Source: Ottelia alismoides (lineage: Eukaryota > Streptophyta > Magnoliopsida > Alismatales > Hydrocharitaceae). From it: a DNA stretch of 64,000 bases. Shown here in pieces: positions 1 to 12,800 of this stretch. The DNA is taken from contig JAZKJV010000089.1 of the NCBI GenBank assembly GCA_037367405.1, positions 62,001 through 126,000 on the forward strand. The letters run 5' to 3'. The notes beneath the pieces are model-generated. The model ran no database searches, was not told the origin of the DNA, and saw only the letters and a list, made by a program, of their open reading frames with translations. Both the position numbers and the translations under genes were made by a program. Each line of letters opens with the position of its first letter. Position 1 is the stretch's first letter.

Positions 1-3000
1 ATGCATAATCTCTGAATTCCAGTAATCTGTTCAAATCTAGTTTTTTGTTCTTTCCTGCTTGCTTGGAGTCCAAATTACAGATATTAATAGCCCATAAAGA
101 TTTGTGAATAAGTTCCACGGGCAAATGACATGGCTTGCCATACACAAGGCGGTAGGGAGACATTCCCAAGGGTGACTTGTACGCTGTTCTGTAAGCCCAA
201 AGAACGGAATCAAGCAGCTGAGACCAGTTCTTGCGATCAGGACGCACAAGTTTCTGTAGAATTGTCTTGATCTCCCTATTCGAACATTCAGCTAAGCCAT
301 TGGACTGCGGGTGGTAGGGTGAAGCAACACGATGCTCGATGCAGAATTCTTGGGTCAGCTTCTTCACTTCTCTATTTATGAAATGACTACCCCCGTCAGA
401 TATGAGAATTTTGGGAATCCCGAACCGTGCTATGATGTGATCTCTCAAAAATCGACAGACAGTCCTACTGTCGGCGGCTCGGGCGGGAATAGCCTCCACC
501 CATCGACTGACATAATCGACAGCAAGCAGAATATACTCATAACCCTGACTGTTAGGAAACGGGCCCATAAAGTCGATGCCCCATGCGTCAAAGACATCTG
601 AGATCTGAATGTACTTCAGAGGCATCGTATCTCTCATTCCTATGGTTCCACCCATCTTCTGACATTCAGTGCAACATTTGACATATTCATCTGTATCTTT
701 AAATAATGAAGGCCACCAGAGGCCACTTTGAAGAACTTTTGTTGCCGTTCGTTTGCCTGAATGGTGTCCTCCAGAATCTTGATCATGACACAGTGCGAGG
801 ACGCTTGGAACTTCCTCCTGAGGAATGCACCTTCTCCAGATGCAATCTGCTCCCTCACGAAACAGATACAGGTCTTCCCACTGGTAGAAATGGATTTTAG
901 ACAAAAATCTGTCTCTTTTCAACTTAGGCCAGTCCTGTGGGATTTTCTTGGCGACTAGATAATTCACAATGTCCGCATACCAAGGAATTGAGGCGACAGA
1001 CAGAATTGACTCATCTGGAAAGGTCTCTGTGATAGGCTGCAGGTTCAGCTCAGGAGACTCTGGTTCAGGAAGTCTCGACAGATGATCGGCCACTACATTC
1101 TTTACCCCAGGTTTATCTCTGATTTCCAAGTCAAACTCCTGGAGGAGAAGGAACCACCGGATGAGACGTGGTTTGGCATCCTTCTTCTGCTGTAAATACC
1201 GAATGGCCGAATGATCAGTGTAAATGATAACTTTGGACCCAAGGAGGTAAGATCTAAACTTCTCCAAAGCAAAGACTACCGCTAGCAGCTCCTTTTCAGT
1301 GACAGTGTAGTTTCTCTAGGCTTCATCAAGCGTTCGGCTAGCGTAGTGAATCGCAAATGGTACATTGTCTTTCCTCTGTCCTAGCACAGCTCCGATGGCA
1401 TAATCTGACGCGTCGGTCATAATCTCGAAAGGCTGAGTCCAAATCGGTGGCTGTAGGACAGGGGCCTGCGTGATGAGCTCTTTCAACTGATTAAAGGCAA
1501 GGAGCACACGGTCGTCCACAATGAATTCATTGTCCTTGCCGAGCAACTCAGTCAACGGTCTGGCCAGCTTGCTGAAATCTTTGATAAATCGTCGGTAAAA
1601 TCCGACATGGCCCAAGAATGACCGGACTTGCTTGATATTTGTCGATGGCTCAAGTTTTGAAATTACATCCACCTTGGCTGGGTCAACCTCCATGCCACGT
1701 TTCAAAACAACGTGACCCAACACAATTCCTTCGGTCACCATGAAATTGCTCTTCTCCCAGGAGAGCACAAGATTTACTTCGCAGCACCTCCGTAGGACTC
1801 GGTCTAGATAGTCCAAACATTGATCAAATGAATCCCCGTAGACCGAAAAATCGTCCATAAAGACCGTGAGAAAGCTGCCCACCATATCGGCAAAAACTGC
1901 AAGCATACACCTCTGAAATGTGGTTGGGGCGTTTCAAAGCCCGAATGACATCCGTCTGAAGGCATATGTGCCAAAAGGACAGGTGAACGTAGTCTTCTCT
2001 TGATCTTCAGGAGCAATGGCAACTTGATTATACCCAGAGTACCCATCCAAGAAACAGAAATATTCCTTCGCCGCCAATCTCTCCAAGATGGTCGATGAAG
2101 GGTAGCGGAAAATGATCCTTCTTGGTAGCGAGATTGAGTCTTCTGTAGTCTACGCATACTCGCCAAGAAGTCGGTACCCTGGTTGCGATTTCCTCTCCTT
2201 TGTCATTCTTGACAATGGTGATCCCTGATTTCTTGGGCACAACATGCAGCGGGCTCACCCATTTGCTGTCGGAGATGGGATAGATAAATCCTGCATCGCA
2301 CCATTTCTGGATCTCTTTCATAACAACCTCCCGCAGGTTCGGATTCAATCTTCTCTGCAGTTCTCGAGAGGGCCTGCAATCTTCTTCCAGAAAGATGTGG
2401 TGTGAGCAAAGTGACGGATTGATCCCATGGAGATCAGAATTTCGCCAGCCTATCGCCTTGCGGTTGCGTTCAAGAACCTCCATCAGACGAGATTCTTGGT
2501 CTTCGGTCAGATGGGCATTGATAATGATCGGGTGCATATTAGGTTCTCCCGCAAGGAAGGCATACTTCATGTTGGAGGGCAAAGGTTTTAGCTCCGGCGG
2601 GGTCTGAGCTGCTTCCGTGGTGACTTCAGCTATCAGTGTAGGTGGTGATTCATGCAACTGTTCGGTATCCACCTTGTTCTGATCCATTTCTTCTCTCAGA
2701 TCTTGACAGAATTCCTCAATAATTTCTTCTTCATTCAAGGATTCTTCAGACTTCAGGTCTTGGTTCTGAAGGCACATTACTCCCACAGCAGTTTCTTGCA
2801 GTACATCAGCAAGTTCCTCATCTTGATTGATACAGGAGAATTCGACTGCGGTCTCCACTTCCTCCTCTGGACAGAGGAGTTCATGGATCTCATTGTCATC
2901 CAGGAATAGGTTGGTATCTTGAATTTCTGCTAGGAAGTCGCAGTCATCAGCGTACTCGATCACTCTTGCACATGGAGTAGATGTTTGCTCGGTTGGTGTT

Positions 3001-4595
3001 CCTTCAGGCAGGGTCTCAACTCGGATAATTTCATTGCCAGCTCCAAAAGTGATTTCTCCCGTCCCATAATTTACCACTGCGTTTGATGTCCGCAGAAATG
3101 GTCTTCCGAGTATGATCGGGGTAAGGAGCAACGGAGCTGGGACGTCCATATCTAAGACCACAAAATCGGCCGGGAATGACTTTCCCTGAACCGTGACGAT
3201 CACATCCTCCAACAGGCCCCTAGGCCGCTTGATTGACTTGTCTGCAAACTGAAGAATCATCTTTGTAGGCTTGAGCGGTCCTAACTTGAACTCCGTGAGT
3301 AGTGAGGCTGGCATTAAATTGACAGATGACCCACTGTCGAGAAGTGTTCGCTCGAAGTCCTGATCAAAGATCTGGCAACGTACAAGAGGTGCTCCCATAT
3401 CTGGCTTTTTATCTGGGAGGTTGCTGATGGCGTTAACTGTGACCATTTTGAGAATGTGTTTTTCAGACTTGCCACCCTTGCTTCTGGAGTTGTGGGGGTT
3501 TGGCCTGTGCTTGGTTGTACATGCCTCTTTAAGTCCTTTCTTCACGGCTGGCATGTACTCAAGAGCTTTCATCAATGGCATATTCAATACCAAATTCTGA
3601 ATGGTTTCTATGAAAGCAGGATCAGACAAAGCATTTTTCAAATTTTTCATTTTTTTGTGTTTTTTCATTGCTTCAGGGAAAGGAATATTTACAAATTCTT
3701 CACCAATATCATTCAAAATAGTGTTCATATTGTTGTTTACAGGTAGATGACAAAAAGGAATGGATTCATCTACAATTTGCGGATCAAAAATGACAGGCTC
3801 GGCTTCAGGTGCTGGCGTTGGACTCGCTGCAGGTGCTGTGCTCCCCCTGTCAGGAGCTGGCTGTGGTGCGGGTGCAGGCGTCTCCAATGCTGGCTGATCT
3901 CCACCGAGGTTGCTTCTATCTTTTTGTGTTTTTCGATTTTCTTCATTTTTTTGTGGTTTTCAGGATGCTGGTGCTGCTCCCAAAATACTGGCTGGCCCTG
4001 GTGTTGGCTGGACTGACGATTCCCCGTCAGATGCAATGTGCTTTCCCTTCGCCGTCGCCGATGGCCGGAGTGTCCTATCGCTCCTGAGAGTAACAACGTT
4101 AGATAAAAAACAATTAATTTCACCTGATTTGGGTTGGACACTGCCGGCTACCTGCTCCTTGCGTCGGAAATTATTAGGGTTAGCTTCGACCTGGGCTGGT
4201 ATGGCGGTTTTTGCTGTCGTCAGGTCGTCGATCTTCTGGTTCATCTCAGCCATGTTCTTCATCAACTGCTCCAAACAGGCCAGGGCCGGATTGGCAGGTA
4301 CAATCTCAGAGGATTCCCCCTGCTGGGGTCTAGAATGCTGGTATGACGGCTGAGATTGTGACTGATATCCTTGTGAAAATTGTTGAGAAGGAGGATTGGA
4401 AGTGTACTGCGAATTGTGCTGATTGTATTGAGCAACCGGTTGCTGGTGATATCCTTGACGACGATGTCCGGACTGCTGAGGACCATGTTGGTAATTCTGC
4501 CTCCAAGTTTTCCCGTGTGAGGGAGGCAGGTACTGGTAAGGCTGCTGGGAGGGTCTCCCACCCTGTTGTTGCTGATGGAAGGGCCTGTTGCCCAT
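1..4595 (-). mobile_element. Outer Athila-type Gypsy element, 3' part (runs off the left edge)
   Basis: This is the downstream part of an older Ty3/Gypsy element read on the minus strand. It holds the end of gag, then protease, reverse transcriptase, RNase H and most of integrase. The upstream part lies at 22437-29298, because a younger element (4596-22436) was inserted between them. The family call rests on the domain order PR-RT-RH-IN in one frame without a chromodomain, on close similarity to the pol of the inner element, and on the tRNA-Asp primer site at 25808-25825. Its 3' untranslated region and 3' LTR lie outside the window. It is decayed, with in-frame stops and at least one frameshift, so it is not autonomous. 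Confidence 0.92.
1..4595 (-). pseudogene. Decayed gag(C-term)-pol of the outer Athila element
   Basis: Reading leftwards, the gag tail is Q/P/H-rich and is followed by an in-frame TGA at about 3960. The frame then continues through an aspartic protease whose D-S-G catalytic motif lies at 3338-3330 and is intact. Reverse transcriptase follows, with YRRLN near 2140 and FMDD at 1855-1850. A 2-nt deletion near 2090 shifts the frame between these two RT motifs. A TGA at 1936-1934 and a TAG at 1318-1316 (in RNase H, probably from CAG) interrupt the rest. From about 1300 to the window edge RNase H and integrase are recognisable, including the [11 protein letters not shown] segment around the catalytic Glu near 290. 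A further frame slip seems present near 48. The gag-pol enzymes of such elements copy genomic RNA and integrate the cDNA. This copy cannot make the full polyprotein. Confidence 0.9.
4591..4595. repeat. Target site duplication CCCAT, left copy
   Basis: The five bases CCCAT directly precede the TG of the inner 5' LTR. They are repeated exactly after the CA of the 3' LTR at 22437-22441. A five-base duplication is the usual product of Gypsy integrases. The pair shows that both LTRs belong to one insertion event. Confidence 0.95.
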
Positions 4596-7500
4596 TGATG
4601 AATACCCATTCATCACTCTTTATTCTTATATTTTAGCTACAAAAACCTATGCAAATGCATGTAGATATGTGTAAATAGGAAAAGTTAGCAAAAGCATGCA
4701 TTTTTGTAAATCTAGATAATTAGCATGTTTTTGTGCAAAAATAAAAGAATAAAGATGAAAAAGAAAAAGAGGGAAATATTTAGAATAAATATTGAGCAAC
4801 CTAACCCAAGGGAGGGCTCAGCATGGGCCTGACCGCATAAAAGCCAAGTAGAGGGAGATAGGGGCTCACATGTGTACATATTTTATGTAAATAAATAAAT
4901 AATATTTTCCTCATCCAAAAATATGTTTGTATATATTTTGTACATATTTAAAGCTATTAAAAACAAAACAAAAAGTCTAAAAATCAAAAAGACTAAAAAT
5001 TACCTTTCACCATGTACATGGACCACCTTCCTTATTTATTTCACCTTGTAAATAAACTTATTTATTTTCTAAACTTTTTGTAAATACTCTTTGGTATATA
5101 TTGTAAATAAAATAAATAATAAAAAAAACAAAACAAAAATCAAATAAAAATTACAAAATTAAAAATGCAAAGACATATTGTACATATACCATGTATATAG
5201 TTGTAAATAACTATTTATTTCACCTATGTATATAATTAATAAAAATAAAATAAAAATAGCTTTTTATTCCTCATTTTATCCTATAAATAAATAAAATATA
5301 AAATAGGAATAAAAATGTATAAAAATAACTAATTAAAAATCAAAAATCAAAAATCATATATATATACCTATGTATAGACCTATATTGTAAATACCTTATT
5401 TTTATTTCCAAAAAATAATTAAAAATTACAAAAAAATAGAAAAAAAATAAAATAAAAATATTTTGTGTTTTAAGTTTTTGAAAATTCGGCCATTTAAAGG
5501 CCCAAAAAAATCAAATAAAAACTCAGGCCTTGGCGGGCTCTGATTGGTCCACGGGGGATTGTTGACCCCCGGTCAACACCTCCCCCAGGACCACCAGAGC
5601 CGGATCTGGTTCGCGGACCCATCTTCTCCCATTTATTCTAACCAGATCCGACCTCCATTTAGCCTAATCCATGGTCCTAATTACTCCCCAGGTATCCGGG
5701 AATCTCGCCCGACATCGATCCTAGGGATCCGTGCTCCATCGAGCCGGACCCGAGCTCCTCTTCCCGGACCTGCACCCACATAAAAGCCGAGCTCCGCCGC
5801 ACTCCATTCGCATCTTTGGCTCCCCATTCTCACTCCCGTGACCTCCAGAGCAATCACCGAGGTGACAGCTCGCGATTGTACCTGTTGCAGCGAGGAGGAG
5901 GTGGCCGACCATCGATCCGGCTGCTTCGCGCCGCCGTGCTCCGCCACCCGACCGGAGCTCGAGCCTCAGGCCTTGACGCCCTTCGAGGCGACGACCAGGA
6001 GCAAGCCAAGCTCCAGCACAGTCTTTCGCTCCACCCAGGTAACTCTCTAGCCTTGCCATTTAGTTTTATTTGGAGTTACCCCCAAATCGACTCTCCGCCG
6101 TGTTCCTCTGATTCCGGCCACATCGAGTATCGTTTTGATCATCGGAACCCACGCTCACATTCGCCACTCCCTCACGCACGTTCTTCGCCCAAGCATTCAA
6201 CCCAGCTCGCCCCGGAGCTGGGATTCGAGCTCCACCATCCCCAGCTCGCCGGAGCTCATTCGTCCCGACCCACAGTTCGCCTTCACCCCGCTTCTTTGGG
6301 TCGAGGAACTTTGCCCTCGACCCGCGAAGCTTTTGGTGTGTTTTGCAGGTCAAGAGGAGGCCATCTGAGGCCCCCTCACATCCAGACCAGAAGCTCGTCG
6401 CCGCCGACCTCGCCGGAGCCCCTCCAGGGCTCGGCCGGGTCATCTGAGGCCTTCACCAGCTGCGGGACGTCACCGCGGATCTGTTCCGATACCTAGAGGC
6501 AGCTGAGGAGGACTGCTGCACGCGCATGAGGCCGGCGAAGCTCGCCGGCGGAGTGTTCTTCCAGCATCCTCCTTCACCGTCCGATCAGCCCCTCCGCTCC
6601 AGTCTCGATCACAGCCGTCCATTCATCGAGGAGCAGCTACCGTCGATCATCTCGAGGGGGCTGATCAGGACCGTTAGCGCTGAGGAGAGAGGCACCTGAG
6701 GCCATCCCCGTTAGATCTTCCACGTGGTGCCCTCAGCACCGTCGATAGGCCCAAGTCAGAGCAGAGAGAGAAGCGCCCGATACCAGAGCCGTCCGATCAC
6801 CCACGTGGCGCGAGTCGAGCCGTCGACTTAATAAGGGGTAAATTACTTAGGCCCCCTCTTAGCTTTTTGTTTTACGTGTCAGTCCTGTAAATATTTTAGT
6901 AGTTTTATTTACGTAGGGTAAGTTGCACTCTGGACCTCGTATTTGTTTTTATTAGCATTTATGCCCCTGTGTATGTGAGCCCACGTGCTTCGTCACGTGT
7001 ACTTTTGGGCTATTTGCATCCTTTATCCTGTAGTTCTGTTGGGTTATGGAATGAATATAAACTTTCTGGTATTTGCTTTTATACCCCTGTGAGCGTTTTA
7101 TTTGAGCATGTGCGTGTATTAGTGGGTTAATTGCGATCGAGCCCCTGGACTTTTTGGTACCAGTTACCAAAAGGTCCAAGGACTTATTTTTTCTTACCAG
7201 AAGGTCCCTGAGTGCCCCAGGCACGCTCCACGCGCGTGATTTGCTGGGCAAATTGCACCTGGACCCCCAGAGCTTTGGGTATTTGCACTTCAGTCCCTGT
7301 GCACAGTGCCCCCTTGTTGATTTTTGAATAAATATCAAACCACCTCCAAATTCGATGAAAATTTGACACATGGCTCCTGCCATGTTGTAGGATTTTTGAG
7401 AATTTTTGAGGACATTTTTTATTTTATTTAGTATTTTTAAAAATTCAAAAACCTTCTTTTTAGCTACTGTCTAGGTTTAAAAATCCCAAAAAAATATAAA

Positions 7501-8263
7501 ATCACCCCCAAAAATTCTAAAAAAATTAGCTACTGTTCTTTGTTTGTTGTTTGATTTTCTAGCCAATTTTGGCTATTTTTCATCACTTAAAAACCCTAAA
7601 AATCTAAAAACCCTTAAAAACTCATAAAAATTATAATAAACAATCTAAAAATCCAAAAACAATAATTTTGGTGCCCAAATTTTCCTTATTTTCTCTAGAA
7701 TACAGGAAAATTACCTCCAGGGCCTCTGAGATCCTTAGATATTTTATCTTTGTGTTTTGGGCCTTGCTGGACAGTACCCTTTCTTTTGAGCACTGTTTGA
7801 TTTTTAGAAAATAAAATATACCTTATAAAAATCCCAAAAATTCACCAAAAACACTTAAAAACCTAAAAAACATAAAAACCATTTTTCTTGAATTTTTGCT
7901 TGCTTTTTGGTGTGTTAAATAAATTGTGTAAGTGTGCTTGATTTTGCCTTCTTTTATTTTCTTCATATTCTAAAATCCTAAAAAAATATAAAAATTATTA
8001 AAAACCACTAAAAAATACTTTTCTTTGATTTTATTTTCTTTTTACTACTTCGTAGGCCCTAGGCCAACCCGTGCTCCTTGTGTTCGACCCTGGGAGCTAT
8101 ACCAGGTTAATCCCATAGCTAGGACCGCTTGCCTTGATTGATTGATTTTATTGCTATTTCGCGGTTCGATATTTTTCTAGATACACCTATCCTCTGAGAT
8201 CCGGGTCGCAACGACCCTTGTTTCATTACCTTCACCCGGGTCTTGAGGTTTTTGGTGTTATCA
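4596..8263 (+). repeat. 5' LTR of inner Athila element (3668 bp)
   Basis: It begins TGATGAATACC and ends GGTGTTATCA. It matches 18768-22436 almost base for base, with one extra base in the 3' copy near 21896. The first 900 bases are A/T-rich. A GC-rich block (about 5520-6830) carries an inverted CCAAT box near 5543 and a TATA-like CATAAAAG at 5779-5786, which may be the promoter of the genomic RNA. Bases 6830-7330 contain a series of diverged phrases built on T/A-TTGCA and CCCCTG. The rest is A/T-rich with many AAAAA/CCCTAAAA strings. Confidence 0.97.
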
Positions 8264-8266
8264 GAA

Positions 8267-8284
8267 TGGCGCCGTTGTCGGGGA
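8267..8284 (+). other. Primer binding site, tRNA-Asp type
   Basis: Three bases after the LTR, TGGCGCCGTTGTCGGGGA is complementary to the 3' end of plant tRNA-Asp including CCA, with one mismatch against the usual TGGCGCCGTTGCCGGGGA. This is where minus-strand cDNA synthesis would start. The outer element has the same site without the mismatch. Confidence 0.9.
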
Positions 8285-9810
8285 GCACGGCTTAGTAGTG
8301 TTTTCGTTTTTATTTTCGTTTTTATTTTCGCGGCTTTTCGCGGCTCTTCGGAGCTCGCGGCTCTCCGCGGCTTTTGTTTATAGTTTCTTTTTGTTTTATT
8401 TTGTTTTATTTTTATTTTTATTTTCTTTTATTTTTGTTTTTGTTTTATTTTGTGTGATTATTTGATTTCCATTTTTGCACATATACCCTCACTTTTATCT
8501 TTATTTCTTTTTCTTTTTATTTGATTATTTTTATTGGTCTGACCACTTTTCTTTTCTCTTTCTTGCGAGGGCCCGAGGACTACGGAAGCAACTTTCGAGG
8601 AGCCGGTGCAGCCGCGGCACTTGGAGGCGGCTTCTTTCTCTACGAAGCCGCAGGAGAGAGCGAGAGAGAGAGAGAGTTGAGTGGGTGAGGTATTAGGGTA
8701 GTTTTATTTCATTTATTCATTATTATTGTAATAATGCAGGGACAGGACACTTCTGAGATTGTTTGGACTTGAGACCGTAGCGGGTCTGTTTCGCCGAGCA
8801 CCGGTGTGCTCGGGGGACCCATTAGGGCCTCGCGGCTTTTTCGCGGTTTTCTTCGCGGCTTTCTTTTTATTTCTTACTGTCATTTTCCGGATTTGCGCGG
8901 TTTTTGCTCGAGCCCCTAGATTTAGGACTTTCTGGTGATTGTGACGTAGTTGAGTAGGATCCACACACCTTAATTGCATATCTGTTCCTATAGACCGTAA
9001 TTGGACCTACTTAAAATAAATAATAAAAATAACCGACTCGCTAGCTTCCGTAGCCTACGTGCCGTAGCTCGTCCTGTAAAGCGCTTACTCCTACCCCCGA
9101 TTTGTCGGGCAGGGGAGGGACGAGCCAAGACCGGACCCTTTGGCTTGGAGGTCGGTGACCGGTTAGACGGTTCTTCGCTAGAAGTTGCTCGTCTAGGACT
9201 CGGCTTCCCGCTGCATCATTTAGCTTAGTTTACTTTCTGTCTTTATTTTATGCGCGGATCATTTTGCATGTAGAGAGCTGGAGCAAGGTACGCATTTCTG
9301 ACTTTGCATGCATCATTGATTTCTCGTGCATCGGCTTTTTCGACTTCTCCCCCTGTTTTTGACTTAATAACTAGGAGAATCGAAAAATTCGTTAGGCGTT
9401 CTTGTTTGCTTTGAAAAATACCTAAAAAAGTGTAACCATAAAATTGGGACTGCTAAAGACTATTGACCTTAAAACTCGCTCACCCTAAAAATTCTGTCTT
9501 GGGGAGAGCAACCCCCTCATTGCTTGGTTTGTATGCGCGAGAGAGTGACCCGAACACTAGGTAGAGCCCCCCGTTGCTAAACTCGACTGACTACCGACTC
9601 TTCCGTGCGGGCCAGTCGGTTGGGGTTAGCAGCGGATATCCCAACAGGTCACGTAAGCGCTCTGATATTTGTGTGTTCACCAAAATAAAATCGACAAGAT
9701 AATTTGACCGAACTTTCACGGTCTTCAGCTCGTGTTGCGTTGGTGAACCGGGGGTTTGTTTTCAGATCATTGTTTTTCCAGATCTCATCCGCCCTACTCG
9801 CTAGATCAAG
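8285..9810 (+). other. 5' leader of inner Athila element
   Basis: About 1.5 kb between the primer site and the gag start. It contains a short repetitive CGCGGCTTTTCGCGGCT region near 8328-8380, again around 8830-8870, and several short frames that are not conserved in type with any known protein. Long leaders are usual in Athila and would hold dimerisation and packaging signals. None of these can be pinpointed by eye. Confidence 0.7.
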
Positions 9811-12800
9811 ATGATGGGTAGACGGTCTCTTAGGCAGCCTCTGGCTGCACCGCTTTCGGGTGCGTCTACCTCATCATCTAGGTTGGCTCGCGAGAGCTCA
9901 GACCCGCTCTCCGAGCCCGAGTACGACTCCACCATGTTCCCCATCGATCCCCTTTCGAACCTTCCTGAGAGACACGAGCCCGAGGAGAGATTGATACACT
10001 TGACAGCACCTGAGTTGGGCTCATTTGATTTTGCAGACGTCGAGATGGCCGGAGCAGGCAGTTCTGATGATCACTCCCGTAGACCAGAGCACATTGTACT
10101 TGACCAGGGAGCGATCAACTCCACCCTGATCGCATCACTTGATACAGTTCAGCAGCAGCTCCGCGATCAGGGAGCATTCATGATGGAGATGAGGCGTGAG
10201 TTGGAGAGGCTCAGAGCAGAGAGAGACCAGCAGAGCGAGCCCGAGGAGATCCCGGATGCAGATGCACATGCACGAGCTGCAGCAGCAGCAGCAGCAGCCG
10301 CGGCCGCCGCCGCAGCGGCAGCAGCCGCAGGAGGAGCAGGACCACCTAGACCGATGCGGGAGTTGCACAACCCCGGATCTACTTTGATGCACCATTGGGT
10401 TGTGGTTCCAGCTATCGTGGGGGACTTCAAGTTCCCCCCGAACACCTTGCAGATGCTCCCGCGATTCCATGGACTTGCTACAGAGGAGCCCCACCTCCAC
10501 CTCCAGGAGTTTCTTATGATATGCAGCACTGTCCACGACAGACATGTGGACCAGGACACGATCAGGATGATCGCATTCCCCTTTTCACTGGCAGATAGAG
10601 CAGCCACCTGGCTGAAGCATTTGGGGAGATTTGTCTATACCTGGGAGCAGCTCCGCACCGAGTACTTGAACAAGTACTATCCACTCGGGCGGACGAATGC
10701 AGCGAGGGCCCTGATTAGTAACTTCTCCATGTTCCCCAACGAGCAGTTCCACGAGGCTTGGGAGAGGTTCAGAGAGCTTTTGGACAGATGCCCGCACCAT
10801 GACATCACGAAGTCGAACCTAGTTCAGAGCTTCTTCAGCGGACTGTCACCAGAGCTACAGGGCCTGGTGAATGCTTCTTGTGGCGGGTCCTACTTCGCCA
10901 AGGACCACGACCAGGTCTGGGCTATTTTCGAGGAGATGGCAGAGAACTACATGGTGATGTCCCAGACCCGGCTCTACACTCAGAAGACCCAGCCACATCA
11001 GCCAGGACCCGTGCAGTACCAGAGGATAGCACGGGTGGATGCAGGTCCTTCCAGTTCGTCCGCAGCCACAGCAGCAGCACAGTTAGAGTCGTCAGCTGCG
11101 GACATGGGCATCATCAGCGAGAAGTTGGACCGCATGGAGCTGATAGAGAAGAAGCAGTGCCAGGGCATAGCGCAGATGGATCAGATGGCACAGGTCTTGA
11201 GCGACATGAAGACACAGCTCATGTGTCTCCAGGAGGCACAGACGGCTTCTCAGCCCCGTCTTCAGTCGCGAGGCGACGCCGGCAGCAGCAGCAACTCGTC
11301 CCAGCGCTCCAGCACTCCAGTGCAGCCTAGACAGGTTCACCTTGTACAGGCAGAGCCGTACCAGCAGCCGCAGCCCACCTACCAGTCTCCACCATCTCCG
11401 GAGATGCAGATGGTGGTCTACCAGCCGGACCAGCCTCTGGCAGTACACCCGCCAGCCCCCTTTGATGCCGAGCCGTTGATGGATGTCAACGGGATCTGGT
11501 ACGACCGTCCCCAGCCTGGGATCCGACAAGACCATCCCGGATTCAGGTGGGGGAGTGGTGGTGCCCAGCCCCAGCAGCAGCCGTCAGGACAGGGAGGGCA
11601 GTACTCCCATCAGAGAGACCAGCACCAGCCGCAGCAGCAGCCCCCAGCGTATCAGCAGCAGTCGTCCTACGGTCCTCGTCCTTATCAGCAGCAGGGACAG
11701 CCTTGGAGACGTGAGCAGCAGGCTCACCAGGGATACCAGCACCAGCAGCACCCTCCTTCCTACCCCTCTTACCCTTACCAGCAGCCACAGCCTCATCCAC
11801 AGAGAGGCCACCCGTCGGGCTCCCACGAGAGCCCCGCTTTGGATGACATCGCCCGCCTCCTCACGGACCAGCAGGCTACATTCCGACGGGAGATGGATGA
11901 GTTCCGCCAGGAGATGCGGGACCTGGTGAGAGGGAAGGCCGCCATACCAGCCCAGATAGAGCCCAATCCGAACAGCCTCAAGAGGAAGTCTGAGCAGGTA
12001 GTACCTACTGAGTCAGCCACTCCTAGTGACCCATTTGATGATACATCTTCGGATTTATTTGATGCTGATTTTGTCACACTTAGGAGCGGTAGGACCCCAG
12101 CAGGCGGCGGCGCCTCATCTGAGCACCATCCCGAGGCGCCCCAGGAGGAGGAGGAGAGCGGTACTGAGGCCACTCCAGATGATGACGGTGGTACTGAGGC
12201 CACCAAGGATGCTGATCCCACCGGCGGTACTGAGGCCGCCACTTCACCAGAGCTAGGAGGTGGTACTGATGCCACCCATGCAGCCGAGCCAGCCCGCGGT
12301 ACTGATGCCGCGCGACGTCTTCCTTCAGCAGCAGCAGAGCAGCCAGCCCGTGGTGGTACTGAGGCCACCGGTGTTTGTAGAGAGAGATCTGATGTTTTTC
12401 CTCGTGGTTATGTATCTCAGAATTCTGATATTAATAAAGGAAAAGGTTTACATTCTTTTGGTCCCACTGTGGTGCATGATGTATGTGCGGATCCGGTCCT
12501 TGAACCGCTTAGACCTTTTCCTAGTCCTTCATCTGAGAAGGACCCAGTGATCCCCTTCCCTAGAGCCCTTCAGATGGGGAAGGGGAAGAAAAATGATCCA
12601 AAAAAGAGAGAGCTTGAGGAGTTCAGCCAGAGCATGATAGATCGGTTTCACATTCAGCTGACCCTCCAGGAGGCTTTGCAGCACATCCCCCTTCTCCAGA
12701 GATCTTTGAGAGAGAGGACTACAGTCAGGAGGAGGAGGAGGAACCACACTTCAGAGATACATGTGCTGACGAAAGCCACGTGCTTTGCGATCCAGAACCG

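Noticed and set aside
5816..6496. 226-codon frame inside the 5' LTR, repeated at 19988-20668 in the 3' LTR, about 30 bases after a TATA-like box
   Set aside because: Its presence in both LTRs only reflects the duplication. Composition is Ser/Pro/Arg-rich and follows the GC-rich base composition, and no domain is recognisable.
8475..8696. 73-codon Arg-rich frame in the Athila leader
   Set aside because: Built on GAGAGAGCGAGAGAG repeats; no support as a protein.
10135..12368. Antisense frames of 80-191 codons opposite the gag
   Set aside because: Shadows of the Gln/Pro/Ala-rich gag coding sequence; low complexity and no independent start context.
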